A stretch of DNA of 64,000 bases from Glandiceps talaboti (lineage: Eukaryota; Hemichordata; Enteropneusta; Spengelidae), in NCBI RefSeq assembly GCF_964340395.1, contig NC_135562.1:17467485-17531484 (forward strand). The letters run 5' to 3'. The notes beneath the pieces were generated by a model that saw only the letters and a list, made by a program, of their open reading frames with translations, searched no databases and had not been told where the DNA came from. The stretch's first letter is position 1. The number at the start of each line of letters is the position of its first letter. Of this stretch, positions 12,282 through 35,500 are shown one piece after another. The position numbers and the translations under genes were made by a program.

Positions 12282-13903
12282 CATTTTATTACCAGAGATA
12301 ACAACTGTGTGACAAAATCCATGTCAGTGAAAAACGAATGCATCTTACTAGGTATCCACAACATGCTGTAGTTAGTTGCAATATAGCGCCATGTACGGAA
12401 TATCAACATGAATAACCTAAATGGGAAGCTTAAGTGAACACAGTTATATTTTTCAAATAACAATACCACGTCAGACTATATATCCTTTTATTGCAATAAC
12501 CCGAAGCCACCTTTAAGATATGAGAAGACTGTGACGTAAATAAGTCTGTGGTAAATGTGTCAGACAGTATGTAGGTTATATGTTCATATCAATCACTATA
12601 TTGTGTCCAAGAATGCCCTAGTACGATTGGTTTAGTGAGTTTGGATGAAGAGAGACGCTGATTCTTCCTTTAAAATGAAAGGAAGATGTTTCATTTATTT
12701 TAGACCAGATGTACTTAAACATTTTATGTACATTCTTTAAATAGAGTTGTTCCCATTACACACTGTCTGAATTTAGTTTGTTTAATGAATGCATTTGAAC
12801 TCAACTTGAGGACTATGCTATTTGTCATCATTCCAGGATTTAAGAACTTCAGTTCAGAAGATTTCTGAGTTTATTGGTAAAAATCTATCACCTGAATTGA
12901 TTGATAAGATAGTTCATCTGGCTACGTTTGAGACGATGAAAAAGAACCCTCCACCAGAGCATAAACTGACGGCCAAAGCTATAAAGCTTCATTTCGAGCC
13001 TGGAGAGTCAGTTTTCATCAGGAAAGGTAAATGCATGCTTTATGTTTTAATTTGTTTTGAGTTGGTGGAATAGAGAACAAAACAATAGAGGGAGCATTAT
13101 TATATTCTTTGACTATTCTATTATCTTCTATTATATTATAGCATTACCAATTCCAGTGAATTTTGTGACGTCATCGCTGTACATTATTACTGATAATGTA
13201 CTCCGTTATTGGGCATCGCAGCCCTGGAACGAGCATAACAATACAAGCTTATGTACGTACGTGTGTCGCTAGGATTAGTATTCAGCTTCCGGGCCGAACA
13301 TGGCAGACGATGTTCAGCGCTGAGTATATTATACGTTGTTTTGCGTTTCTCGGGCTACAAATTCACTGGCATTGGCAAAACTATAAAATAATAACAATAA
13401 TGTATGCCCTCCCAGTCCATAATGGACTCAAGCAAACTTTGCACTCCATAATGGGCTCGGCTGTCGCCTCGCCCATTATGTCGTTCAAAGTTTGCTTTCG
13501 TCCATTATGGGCTGGGAGGGCGTACATTATTGTTTAATTATGAGTGGTCTAGCACATTTTTTTCCAAAATCCGGGAAAAAAACATTTCTTGGAATTCACG
13601 CATGCGAACAACCAACTTAAAAGGGAATGAACCTGGGACATTCCCATGATGCCAAAAATGGTAGTTTAATCACTACAATATTCTATTCTATTCTATTACA
13701 TTCCATTCTGTAATGGATCCACTCTATTCTATTCTAGACTATTTATTATATTCTATTTCAATCGCATCTACTTGATTCTATTCTATTCATCAGGAAAAGT
13801 TGGAGGATGGAAGGATCTTTTCACTGTGGCTCAAAATGAGTATTTTGACGAGAATTACAAAAAGTGGATGGAAGGCAGTGGTCTTGACTTTGATTTTGAG
13901 TAA
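4711..13903 (+). CDS. Gene A: cytosolic sulfotransferase, type 1 (6 coding exons)
   Basis: Predicted PAPS-dependent cytosolic sulfotransferase that transfers a sulfuryl group to a small hydroxyl or amine acceptor; substrate unknown. Coding exons are 4711-4813, 5893-6152, 6811-6955, 10792-10886, 12837-13026 and 13794-13903. All have GT-AG borders and join in frame to 903 nt (300 residues plus TAA), the usual SULT length. Motifs: PAPS 5'-phosphosulfate loop YPKSGTNW (residues 31-38), candidate catalytic His107 in [23 protein letters not shown] with Arg127 and Ser135 for the 3'-phosphate, [10 protein letters not shown] at 263-272, and the dimerisation-type K-x3-TV-x3-E pattern ([10 protein letters not shown], 271-280). 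The ATG gives MDDKD, as in gene E. The acceptor before it is at 4669, leaving 41 nt of 5'-UTR in exon 2. Closest relative in the window is gene E. Exon structure is well supported; the substrate is not inferable. Confidence 0.93.
4925..5266. repeat. 34-bp minisatellite in intron 2 of gene A
   Basis: About ten imperfect copies of a unit of the form CTACCTGTAGCCTTGAAGGA followed by CTAACACAGCCCTAG. The unit is non-coding. The same unit in opposite orientation forms the array at 15640-15850, so the family moved or was inverted within the locus. Confidence 0.92.
7020..7345. repeat. CAGA array, then conserved core with (TA)n tail
   Basis: A short CAGA array (about 7050-7090) is followed by a core at about 7183-7285 containing CTGCTAAGACAGTGCTCTAT and ending in 'ctttcttggtt', then (TA)n to 7345. 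The same core next to a (TA)n array recurs at 20320-20505 and, reversed, at 56096-56240, so this is a short mobile repeat that carries or seeds TA microsatellites. It lies in intron 4 of gene A. Confidence 0.8.
7692..9475. mobile_element. 1.8-kb element with 35-bp terminal inverted repeats
   Basis: The left end (7692-7726) starts AGGGACCGGTCAGTTTCTTC and runs into a G tract. The right end (9441-9475) is its reverse complement with two differences. Just inside both ends are short direct repeats of the form 'tgaccccc...aaaacag', C-rich on the plus strand. The interior has degenerate units of about 240 bp (7979, 8217, 8600) containing 'ggtctccc.ctagaagccctgga'. No transposase-like open frame and no convincing target duplication were found, so this looks non-autonomous. 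It lies in intron 4 of gene A and accounts for much of its length. Confidence 0.75.
10347..10415. repeat. Near-perfect 26-bp hairpin
   Basis: Arms 10347-10372 and 10390-10415 are inverted copies with one mismatch, separated by a GC-rich 17-nt loop. The arm reads AATAGACACCGGTGGAAAGA and onward. It lies in intron 4 of gene A, 375 bp upstream of exon 5. It could be a tiny fold-back element or a small-RNA precursor-like hairpin; sequence alone does not decide. Confidence 0.8.
11335..11627. repeat. Compound CAGA/ACAT/GCAT/CCAT microsatellite
   Basis: CAGA units (11338-11376) are followed by ACAT, ATGC, ACAT again, CCAT and ACAT arrays. Open frames on both strands here encode only periodic MYVC or HTYI residues and are artefacts. 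Located in intron 5 of gene A. Confidence 0.97.
12145..12286. repeat. Two ACAT microsatellites
   Basis: Arrays at about 12145-12198 and 12252-12285 are separated by an A/T-rich spacer with a duplicated 'attaaatgaatta'. Intron 5 of gene A. Confidence 0.95.
13393..13534. mobile_element. 142-bp palindromic fold-back element in intron 6 of gene A
   Basis: Left arm begins AACAATAATGTATGCCCTCC and the right arm ends with the inverted equivalent. Both arms carry 'tccataatgg' and 'caaactttg', and the centre again carries inverted 'cataatgggc'. A short, fully palindromic sequence with no coding capacity fits a MITE. The corresponding introns of genes B, C, E and F have no copy, so the insertion post-dates the duplication. 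Confidence 0.75.
13678..13790 (+). repeat. ATTCT pentanucleotide repeat serving as polypyrimidine tract
   Basis: Diverged ATTCT units run up to the acceptor at 13793. Equivalent arrays lie at the same place, just before the last coding exon, in B (18360-18480), C (27775-27960), D (36775-36840), E (43190-43345) and F (52840-53045). The array predates the duplications. Confidence 0.88.
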
Positions 13904-13979
13904 CATCTAAATGGAAAGAAATTGTGGAAGTAGTAGACTAGAGAGGACATCTTATTTTGAGACTAAAGCAATGTCTTTC

Positions 13980-13985
13980 AATAAA
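13980..13985 (+). terminator. Polyadenylation signal of gene A
   Basis: AATAAA occurs 77 nt after the stop codon of gene A. The homologous position in gene E carries AATACA. It is a reasonable cleavage and polyadenylation signal; the cleavage site itself is not determined. Confidence 0.7.
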
Positions 13986-13989
13986 ATCA

Positions 13990-14510
13990 AATGACTATAG
14001 TACACCAATACGTGACACAACCTCTCGGGGACGAATCAATAATTCAATGTAGGATAAAAAATCTAAATCCTTTTACTTTGTGGGTGGCAGTTTGAGGCAT
14101 TTCAGTTCTCATCTAACAAAATAGATTTTACTTTCAGTGGATGTTTTGTACCCCTAAATACAAATATTTTTAAAACATGTTGTAAAAATGAGAAAAGGAA
14201 GCTGTTCATAGCAAATGCATTGCACTAAAGTAAAGTGTCACCAAAAGAACATTTTTACTCACTGCATACTGCCTTTATATTCCTTTATATTCAAAGCACT
14301 ACATACTACTACATACGCTTTTGAAAATGATTGTGTGGTTTATCCTGCAAAGAACTATTGATCTCACCTCTAATGGACTGGACCTTCATTTTAGCCACTC
14401 TTCAATGGGTAGCAGCAGTCTTTGAATTAATATACCTAATCAAGAACAAATTTATACTGACACTAAATCTATACCTTTTAATAACATACCTGACTTTTTT
14501 CCAGTCTTGA

Positions 14511-14567
<57 letters not shown>

Positions 14568-14720
14568 AAATGAGTTGATAGTAAATATGACTGTTGTATT
14601 TCAGTAGTTATAATTAGTTTAAGGAGTCTTCTGTATTCGGAGACATACCATCCAACACAACATGTATGGTGTATTTCAGATATATGGTCCTAGAATCTTA
14701 TCAGCAAGGTTACCCATTAT
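13990..14720. repeat. 3' flank of gene A, inverted paralogous copy at 42140-43035
   Basis: Matching blocks include 'attcaatgtaggataaa', 'tttgaattaatatacctaatc' and 'tatggtcctagaat', found in reverse order and strand downstream of gene E. This shows A and E were duplicated together with about 1 kb of 3' flank. A (GT)n microsatellite at 14513-14564 is present here but not in the E copy. Nothing coding is seen. Confidence 0.75.
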
Positions 14721-15640
14721 ATTAGTGTAAGAATTTGAATTGTGACCATATGAACAAAGTTAATCAGTCACTTAGCAAATTTTAAAATTGTCCTAGAAGT
14801 TGAAGTTCAAGGTCAGATGTCCGTCAAAATTGCAACTTTACCTCTAACAATGTTAAGGTACTTATTGAATGATGTCTCTAGATATATATAAAACTTCCAA
14901 AGTTATTGAAGAATTCTCTATTTGATCTTGAAGATGAAGGTCAGGGTCAAAACTTAACACTCAGCCTTACAGCCTGCCTTAAGAAACATAAGTGCAGACA
15001 CATGGGCTTGAAATTGGCCATACTTGTTTACAAATAGGTTTTTGTTTATTGTTTACTTTCTTTCTTTACAAATTTAGTTTTTTGTTTGTTTACCTTTTTT
15101 TGCTCTTTAAAAATATCTTTTCCCTGCAAGGTTCCATGTAATAAAGAGATGATTTGAAAATCTGGTTTGATTTTTTTCTAAATCAATTTTAACTTGTTAT
15201 TTTGTTGGTTTTATTAAACCAGCTTTACTGTACTATGAATGTCTTATTAATTGATTATGAATAAGTTCTAAGTTCAGTGCCCTTAACTGTTGACACATGC
15301 TTGTCTCCACTAACCTTATGATTAGTCTTTTCTCTGTGTGGGACGAGGAAGGGCCAGCGGTTGCTGCCATAATACGTAGTGGTGCAGCTATACATGTCAC
15401 AACCTTTGTAAAAGAAAATCCTGAATATCACCCAGCGTAGCCTGTTGGAATCAAACGGTTCTCCTGTAATATATAAAACCTGAACTCGGTATAATGACGT
15501 GCCAATTAACATTGACCATAGGTTAACAACTATAAATTTGAAACTTTGGTTCTCGACATTGCATGCAAACATACAATTTAAACAAGAATCTATAAAATCA
15601 AAATTTATTAAACGTATTGAAATTAAATTACTACAGTGGT
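14720..15640. other. Gene-free stretch between the gene A flank and the minisatellite
   Basis: I see A/T-rich sequence with several 'gaaggtcag.gtcaaaa' fragments (14805, 14935) that suggest an old diverged repeat. There is no supported exon or RNA gene. Confidence 0.4.
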
Positions 15641-15850
15641 GTTAGTCCTATAAAGTCTACAGGTAGGCTAGGAATGTGTTAGGTTTTCAAGGCTACAGGT
15701 AGGCTAGGGCTGTGTTAGTCCTTCAAGGCTATAGGTAGGCGAGGGCTGTGTTATTGTTTCAATGCTACAGGTTGGCTAGGGCTATGTTAGTCCTGCAAGG
15801 CTACAGATTGGGTAGGGATGTGTTAGTCCTTCAACGCTACTGGTAGATTA
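15640..15850. repeat. Inverted copy of the 34-bp minisatellite
   Basis: About six units with the core 'ggctacaggtaggctaggg' and 'tgtgttagtccttcaa', the reverse complement of the unit in intron 2 of gene A (4925-5266). Confidence 0.9.
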
Positions 15851-15868
15851 GAACAAATATCTTTGAAA

Positions 15869-16119
<251 letters not shown>

Positions 16120-16169
16120 GAATTTGTAGTGCGCCAAAATTAAATTCGACGTAATTGTTCTATGGCGCT

Positions 16170-16660
16170 GAACAGGTCATTGTAAAAAGTTAATGTGAGA
16201 AAGCTCTTGCTGACAGATGTGTCCAGAGATGTACTTCTTCGTCTTCAGCTATGAATTTAGCACCATCTACAACAACTGTTTGCTTACAACAGATTTTAGC
16301 TAACTGTATATTGAACCACGAATACCTGGTTGAGCTAGTTTTGACATATGGGCATGGGAGTGTGTCGAAGGTTTTTTCGAAAAATCCATCACAATGATAT
16401 CGTTTTGGATTCCTCGGTCTGTATAGTAACCTAGGTCGTCAATTGTTTCCAAGATTTGTGATTCACATGAACGGTTTTGTCGAATGCATGCTGCACTTCA
16501 TTATTGATGTTATGAGTTTCACAGTGATTCAATATGCCTTTAAAAATGACATGCTCCATAAATTTACAACAAGCTGACGTTAGAGACACAGAGTGATGGT
16601 ATGATAGTGATGACCTATCTCTCTTTTTAATCAATGGTGTATTAAAATCTGACTGCCAAT
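16170..16660 (-). mobile_element. Decayed non-LTR retrotransposon (LINE) reverse transcriptase fragment
   Basis: On the minus strand, 16634-16431 translates to a reverse-transcriptase segment with KKRDRSS, a SVSLTSACCKFMEHVI block and an NHCETHNI block, matching the conserved 'KKGDRSxxxNYRPVSLTSVxCKxMExII' region of LINE enzymes. After a frame break, 16440-16180 gives VMDFSKTFDTLP, the catalytic motif A region with its Asp, and a later VVVDG. The fragment lacks the YADD region, has frameshifts and is truncated at both ends, so it is a dead copy. It lies between genes A and B. Clade assignment would need alignment. Confidence 0.82.
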
Positions 16661-16739
16661 CAGATGGTAGTGAATCGGTTTAGAGACTCTGTGTAGATAA
16701 AAACTGAAGGAGGGGGCTATATGTTCTGCACATTCCATC

Positions 16740-16976
16740 AAAATCCGGAATTAGTCAGTCAATTATGACTAGCAACTGTGATTGTTTCATATACATCGCC
16801 TGACTGACTGACTGACTGACTGACTGTCTGTCTGTCTGTCTGTCTGTCTGACCTATGGATGGATAGATGCTGTACCTCAAAAACTACAAATAAATATAAA
16901 GAAACTTACCAATATCGGACGGACGGACGGACGGACGCACGGACAGACAGACAGACAGTGATACAACCAGATAGAC

Positions 16977-17027
<51 letters not shown>

Positions 17028-17030
17028 GTC

Positions 17031-17081
<51 letters not shown>

Positions 17082-17570
17082 AAGATAGATCGCCAGACAG
17101 GCAGATATTTGTAGATTATAGCTGTCAATATCTTCTCCAATTTTCTTGAATTGAAAAATCTGCTGCACTGGATCAATTATCTTTCAAAGATTCCAATAAC
17201 GAAACCAAACAGTGGATGACATTTAGTCTTTTCTACCAAAGTACACATATCTTGGTTATTCTATTTTCGTATTGATCAACTTCCAATAATAAAAATCCAA
17301 AAGTCAGTGGTCGGTAGAGAGATTGAAAAGGTGAAATATCCATTTACACATCTCGTCTTGGCAATGCGCATGTCATCGTTGACGTCAGAGAAAACAGTAA
17401 AATACCCTTTGTCTCCGGTCCGACGCAACTGCCTTTACATTCAAATTTAGCGCCCTTTTTCTTGCCATTCTCAATCAGAGAGTTCAATAAATGCAAAGGA
17501 AATCCCATGACTTATCTTGAATTCTTTTGATTATACTTTGGAATCACACAAAGAAGTTTGTCTACGTAAA
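16740..17570. repeat. Paralogous 3'-flank segment (copy 1)
   Basis: This segment matches 26000-26720 and, more weakly, 51390-52210. Shared blocks are 'agcaactgtgattgtttcat', 'aaagaaacttacc', 'caatatcttctccaattttcttgaatt' in shorter pieces, and 'ggaatcacac.aagaag'. It marks the far 3' boundary of the type 2 duplication unit downstream of genes B, C and F. No gene is seen inside. Confidence 0.72.
16799..17092. repeat. GACT/GTCT, GACG and CAGA microsatellites
   Basis: GACT and GTCT units (16799-16849), GACG units (16916-16938) and a long CAGA array (about 16941-17082). The flanking unique sequence recurs at 26005-26290, where the arrays are much shorter, so the expansion is copy-specific. Confidence 0.95.
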
Positions 17571-17577
17571 TACCATT

Positions 17578-17727
17578 CATTAACTAACTAACTCACTCAC
17601 TTACTCAGTCACTCAGTCACTCACTCACCCACCCACCCATCCACCCACCCACCCACCCACTCACCCACTCACTCACTCACTCACTCACTCACTCACTCAC
17701 TCACTCACTCACTCACTCACTCACTCA
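17578..17727. repeat. CACT/CCAC tetranucleotide array
   Basis: ACTC units interrupted by a CCAC block (about 17626-17660), then a run of ACTC. An equivalent array lies at 26803-26930. Confidence 0.95.
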
Positions 17728-18198
17728 TGCATGAAAAAAAATCGTCTTTAATTTTGGAAGATCTTAAACGTACTGCGAATATACAGAAATGACTTTGGAA
17801 ACAAGTTTATTGAATTGAAAGTGAAGGATATAACAATAGTATTTCCGATCAAAATGTCATTACATGGTTAGTTACTTTATTAAATTTTTTCGTCATATTT
17901 TTATTGTTTATGGTTAATATTATAATTATTGTTTTATTACATTTAATCTTTTGAATGGTACAGCTTATGGCGTGTCAAAAAAACATGTTCTCTCGATTGT
18001 ACTAGTTCAATAATTCCTCTCTACTGAGGGGCTCATTCAAATTCAATTGTTTTAGTCATGTGGTATAGCAGGCACATGCTCGCTATGGCGTGTCACTTGT
18101 CAATATGCAGCAGTATGTTAGGAATTTTATTGGAAACGAACTGGTAAAATACAGTTCCACAGTCCATTATATATTCTTACATGAATATTTTCAAATAA

Positions 18199-23633
<5,435 letters not shown>

Positions 23634-23715
23634 GATCAGTCTCCTAAATATGTTCTTCACAAAAGAGAGTACAGCCAGATATGGATAGGAAGTACTCCTG
23701 TGTGATAGCTTAAGT
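23634..23715 (-). other. 5'-UTR part of exon 2, gene B
   Basis: The acceptor CAG is at 23716-23718 after a T-rich tract. Splicing from exon 1 (donor 25194) would place 82 nt of untranslated leader before the MDEKD start. Confidence 0.65.
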
Positions 23716-25194
23716 CTGAAATAAAAGAACAATTATTTTATCACAGTTATAATTAGGCCAAATAAAAAAAGGTATTTGGTTCCGGTTACCCAACCCAACC
23801 TAGTTTTTCACGCCGATCCTAAACTTTTTTTACGCATTCGAGAAAAATAATAATAAAATCGCGAAACCTGTGAAGTCTCGCAAGAAATAGTGGGTGCGGA
23901 AACTGATATCAACTTAAAACGACAATACAAAACTATTCTTCCAATCTGTAATGGTTGTACATCTGATAGGAAGAAATAAACAACACAGAGACCATTTGGA
24001 AAACAATGGAAAACCTGAACTAGACACTCACACATAAAAAAATATAATCAAAATAAAAAATCTACCTACCCCACCTATTTTGAAATTGAATGTAATCGGA
24101 ACTACAAAAAAAAATAATTTTACGCCTTATATTCAGACAGTTTGATGATTCTCTTTGATAGGTTTCAAGCTAATTGGTTTGCATTAATTTGATGTAATTG
24201 GTCCTCGATAGAGCTATGTAAATAACAGTAACTGTCAAGTCATGTCCATCAATTTATAACATAGAATTGTTATGGTTTTTTAAAGTAATCTTTTAACTGA
24301 AAATCATTAATAATACAAATTAGGCAAATACAATTTCAAGCTCCGCTTATCAAATGTATGCACTATATGTTCAAGGGTTGAGGTCAAAATCTACCATCAT
24401 TTTCTTAATTGTTAACTGATATTACGTGCAGAATACGGCATTCATAATGGGTAGTTAATTCATGACCCGATTTATAAAATATAGATGTTTCTTCGCAACC
24501 CCCAGTCTCAATCTCACTCATTTAACTGTGATTAAAATATATCCTAGTTTTGTCAATAAAACTACCCAGACGATAGGTTTCGTCGGCTATTTTGCTAAAC
24601 TTCTACATGCCATGCATAACATGAGAATGTGAGTTCAGTGTTTGTACTTTGTCCTAATTCAGTGTCACTATGACCTCGTACTTTCCATCTCAGTCTGCAA
24701 TGTCAGCTTGCACTTATAGTCACAAGGACGGGCCTTATATATGCAAACCGTAAAACAACAAAACGAGTTGATATTGTCCAGATATAAAAGATATCCTCAT
24801 TCATGTAAAATGGGAAATGTTGGGCGAGTTGAATTATACTCCCCCAAGCCTTTTGCAAAGAATATATGAATTTAGTACGGATCATAGTGTGAAGGGAATA
24901 GGAGTAACCATGGGCTACTGTCAACAATGAAGTAGATCCATTCGATAGAGAAGGGATTTATTGAAGATAAATTTTAATGTTTAAGCCTGTAAAGCCATCG
25001 GTCATTAGTCTAAAATTGACCTACCCGTACATAGGTTTATACTATGACAGTATATTCCATGTTTTGCATACAATTGCATCAACTGATTTGCATATATCAC
25101 ATTTACTAAAGACTGCTTATAGTCCATGCTAGTGTCTTATCATTGTTTCATATATTTTCTCAATCTAATTGACGATATGTAGGTTTATACTTAC

Positions 25195-25420
25195 CTGGTA
25201 ACTGTGACAGTGTCTAAACTCCTGCTCAGTCTAACTTTATCAATTCACACTCGACCTTTCTGACGTATGCAATGTTTGAAGTGAGGGCGCTTTAGACTCA
25301 GACACTTGATATACCTCGGTAAATGAGTACCGGTACGTGCCATGTCGCGACAGCATCTGCCTTCTTCTGTACGTGATTGTTGTTTCCATGTGCTTGTAAA
25401 TCACATCCCCTTGTCCTAAT
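25195..25420 (-). promoter_or_regulatory. 5'-untranslated exon and promoter of gene B
   Basis: Reading the minus strand, an exon ending GTTACCAG meets the donor GTAAGTATAA (25194 downward), matching gene A's exon 1 donor in sequence. Upstream lie 'acgtcagaaaggt' (about 25253-25266), shared with gene E's promoter as 'tgacgtcagaaaggt', then promoter block 2 (25265-25294) and block 1 (25395-25414) shared with gene A. The transcription start is not determined. Confidence 0.6.
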
Positions 25421-26000
25421 TAAACAACAAAAGCAATGGTCCGTGACCGTACCTTTTTCAAGCAGAGGCCTATAACTTTTCAAAGCACTTTAATGTAATA
25501 CATATTTGAACTTGACATCGAAAGGTGTATAAAATTGCGTGACGCTAACAACCATGGATATTTCACGATCTTACATTATGTCAATATTAAGCTATCATCA
25601 TGACCTGCAGTAAATAACACCAATGCACACATTTTATATAAACTGACGTAATATTCGCCCCAGTATTTTCAATGCTGACCAGAGGGGACACGTACCTTGA
25701 TACGCCATTTATGTGCATATCAACATACGTATTGTCAGAGAAAGCTGTCTACACAGATTAAAGTTAGAATCAGTGTCTATTTTCACGTGTAGTGTATTTT
25801 GGTCCCTTTTGGACCAAGTATTCATCAGAGAAAGCGTTAAATACATCTGTATACATTTTGCGGGCGGAGCTTGCAATTGTATTTGCCAAGAGGAATGTAC
25901 TCCTCGTCCACCGTGATCACAGCTACATGCCACACAACCTATGGTTTGATTGACCCCTTGCATATTTTGCTGCCTAATCATGTCATGGGTCACACCATAC
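25420..26000. other. Intergenic, partly duplicated upstream of gene B
   Basis: It contains segments that recur upstream of C (35520-36060) and D (41230-41680), such as 'cttttcaa.cactttaatgtaat', 'cgtgtagtgtattttggtccc' in shorter pieces and 'attttatat.aactgacg'. No gene is seen. Confidence 0.55.
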
Positions 26001-26720
26001 TTAGGTCATGTTAGTCAGTCCGACACGAATAGCAACTGTGATTGTTTCATGTATACCATCTGTCTGTCTATCTAGCCGATGGATGAATGTGATACCTCAA
26101 AAATTATAATCAAGTGTAAAGAAACTTACCAAGAATGTTCCTTTCGGACGGACGGACGGACGGACGAACAAACAGACATTTGTAGCATTATAGCTCTCAA
26201 TATCTTCTTCAATTTTCTTGAATTAAAAAAATCTGCTGCACTGAATTATAATTATATCTTTGAAAGATTCCAATAACGAAACCCAGCAATGGATGACATT
26301 TAGTCTCTTCTAGAAATGAGACAGAATTGAAACAAAACTCTGCATTCACCGGATGTACTAAAATACGCATATCCTGGCTATTTTATTTTCATATAAATGT
26401 ATAGTACGACATTTCTACCGCAAATGACGTTGGAGAATGAGGCACATCAAATCTAGCGAATATAGATGACCATTGATTACCAATAGTAAATTTAGAGTCC
26501 AAAAATCAGTGGTCGGTAGATAGATTAAGAAAGTGAAATATGAACATACATACCTCGTCCTTGGCAATGCGCATGTCATCTTTGACGTCAGAGAAAACAG
26601 TATTCTGGATAAAATACCCTTTATCTCCGACGCGATTGCCTCCACAATTCAAGAGAGTTCATTAAATGCAATGGAAATCCAACGACTTATCTTGAATTCT
26701 TTTGATTAAACTTTGGAATC
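26000..26720. repeat. Paralogous 3'-flank segment (copy 2)
   Basis: Counterpart of 16740-17570, with the GACG units at 26148-26165 and the same 'gaaacttacc' and 'ctgctgcactg' blocks. It lies beyond the 3' end of gene C. Confidence 0.72.
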
Positions 26721-26802
26721 ACACCAAGAAGTCTGTCTTCGTAAAAACCAAACACATCGCACAAATTACAAAACATTTACAAAAAGAGAAAGAAAGATCA
26801 CT

Positions 26803-26930
26803 CAGTCAATCACTCATTCACTCACTCACCCACCCACCCACCCACCCACTCACTCACTCACCCACTCACTCACTCACTCACTCACCCACTCACACATTCA
26901 TTCATTCATTCATTCATTCATTCATTTTAT
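26803..26930. repeat. CACT/CCAC/CATT array
   Basis: ACTC and CCAC units followed by ATTC units to about 26927, equivalent in position to 17578-17727. Confidence 0.95.
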
Positions 26931-27603
26931 TGCCAATTTTTAAAGTAAGTTACAATTACAAAATGACAGGAAATAAATAAACAGATTGGCAATTTCGAGT
27001 CAAAAAAATAGTTTTTCGCTAATCAAGTTTGGCTCCACCTCAGGGTTCATATGCATCAATAACAGTAAGGGCTACTCACTCACTCACCCATCCAACCGTC
27101 ATTATTCTCACCATTAAAGCTCGTTTTCGATGTTGGAACATCTTAAACGTACAACGAATATACAGAAGTGGAAACAAGTTTATTGAATTGAAAGTGAAGG
27201 ATACAATAATAGTATTTCGGATCAAAATGTTATTACATTTATTGCTAAGTGTCATTACATTCATGGTTAGTCATTGAATTACATTTATTCGTTATATTTT
27301 ATTGTTTATGATTAGCATTATAATTATTGTTTTATTACATTTATGAGTGGTACAGCAGCTATTGCGTGTCAAAATACTCATGTTCTCTCGCTTGTACTAG
27401 TTCAACAATTCCTCCCCACTGAGGGAATCATTCAAATTCATTTTTTTAGTCATGCGGTACTGCAGGCACATGCTCGCTATGGCGTGTCAGCTGTCAATAC
27501 GTAGCTGTATGTTAGACATTTTTACTGGAAACGAACTGGTAAAATACAATTCCAGAGTCCATTATATATTCTTACATGGATATTTTCAAAGAACACTTCC
27601 ATT

Positions 27604-33854
<6,251 letters not shown>

Positions 33855-33959
33855 GATCAATCTCAGAGAGTACAGCCAGATATGAATAGGAGGTGCTCCC
33901 GTGTGATAGCCTAAGTCTGAAATAAGAAAAAAAAATCATTGTGTCACAGTTATAATTAT

Positions 33960-35300
33960 ATTCAGACAGCTTGATGATTCTCTTTGATAGGTTTCAAGCT
34001 AATTGGTTTGCATTAATATGTTGGAAGTGATCCTCGACAAAGCTCTGTAAATTACAGTAACTGTAGAGTCATGTACATCTAATTTATAACATAGAATGTG
34101 GATGGTAACTTTGTCCACGGAGGAAAGTAAACTTTTAATTACTGAAAATCATTAGTAATACAGATTAGGCAAATACAATTGCAAGCTCCACCCACCAAAT
34201 GTATGCCCTATATGTACAAGGCTTAAGTCCAAAATCTACTATCATTTTCTTAATGGTTAACTGAAATTACTTGCAGAATATTGCATTCATAACGGGTAGT
34301 TCATGACCCGATTTTTTAAATAAAGAATGTTTTCTTCGCAACTCCCTGTCTCAATCTCACTCACTTAATTGTCGTTAAAATATACCCTACTTTTGTCAAT
34401 AAAACTACCCAGATTTCGTCGACTATTTTGCTAAACGTATACGTGACATGTATGACCTATGAGAATGTAAGTTCAGTGTTTGTACTTTGTCCTAATTGAG
34501 TGTCACTATGACCTCGTACCGTTACCCCAGTCTGCAATGGCCAATGTCAGCGTGTACTTATGGTCACAAGGACGGGCCTTACGTGTGCAAACCATAACAC
34601 AACAACAGGAGGGGATAATGTCCTGATATAAAATATATCCTCACGCGAGTAAAATAGGAAATATTTGGCGAGTTGAATTACACTCCCCCCCCCAGCCATT
34701 TGCAACAGATATTTGGATACGGATCGTAGTGAAAAGGAAATGAGAGTAAACATAGGCTACTGTAATCAATGATGTTGATTGATAGAGAAGGAATGTATTG
34801 AAGATAATTGTTAATGTTGAAGCCTGTAAAGGAACGGGTCATCGGTCATCGGTCAAAAGCTGACCTGCCCGTATATAGGTGACTATAACAGTATATTCAT
34901 TGTTTTGCATACAATTACAACAACTAATTTGCATATATCGCATATACTAAAATCCGCTTACACAAGTAATAGTCCATGGAGTCTATGCTAGTGTCTAACC
35001 ATCGTTTCATATGTTTTCTCAATCTCCCTTGTCGTACAGTTTTTGACGATAATTTCGAACTGATACTAAAATACATAGTTTGCCTACAGGCTTATTTATG
35101 TGCAATAGTCGCTTTTCTCTAGACCATTTAGAATGTATTCCATGAACTGATGTATTTTTCTTTTACAAATGTTAAGTTGTTTATATAGATCTTTCTGCTC
35201 GACAAATTCCAAGCGATTACACACCAGATGCTTAAAAATGAGGTAAAATGTTATATGTTCACCAGGTTCAATTTAATTGACGATATATAGGTTTACACTT
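33960..35300. repeat. Intron 1 of gene C, duplicated at 39717-41010
   Basis: This stretch between exon 2 and the untranslated exon of gene C is matched almost base for base by 39717-41010 upstream of pseudogene D, and less closely by 24130-25194 in gene B. No coding sequence is seen. Confidence 0.85.
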
Positions 35301-35302
35301 AC

Positions 35303-35500
35303 CTGGTCAGTGTGACAGTGTGTCAACTCCTGCTCAGTCTGACCATTAGTGTCTCAACACCTGTTCAGTTTGACCTCAGCTGTGAACCTCAGATAGTTGA
35401 TATACCTAGGTAAATAGGTACGGGTATGTACCATGTCGCGACAGTATCTGCCTTCCTGTGCACGTGATTGTTGTTTTAATGTGCTTACAAATCACTTCCC
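35303..35500 (-). promoter_or_regulatory. 5'-untranslated exon and promoter of gene C
   Basis: The minus strand has an exon ending CTGACCAG and the donor GTAAGTGTAA (35302 downward). A diverged block 1 ('gggaagtgatttgtaagcac' on the minus strand, near 35485-35505) lies at the same spacing as in A and B. Block 2 is not clearly conserved. Confidence 0.55.

Noticed and set aside
23634-23732. N-terminal extension of gene B (MFFYFRLKLSHRST... before MDEKD)
   Set aside because: Part of it lies upstream of the likely acceptor at 23716-23718, and gene C and the type 1 genes do not conserve it.
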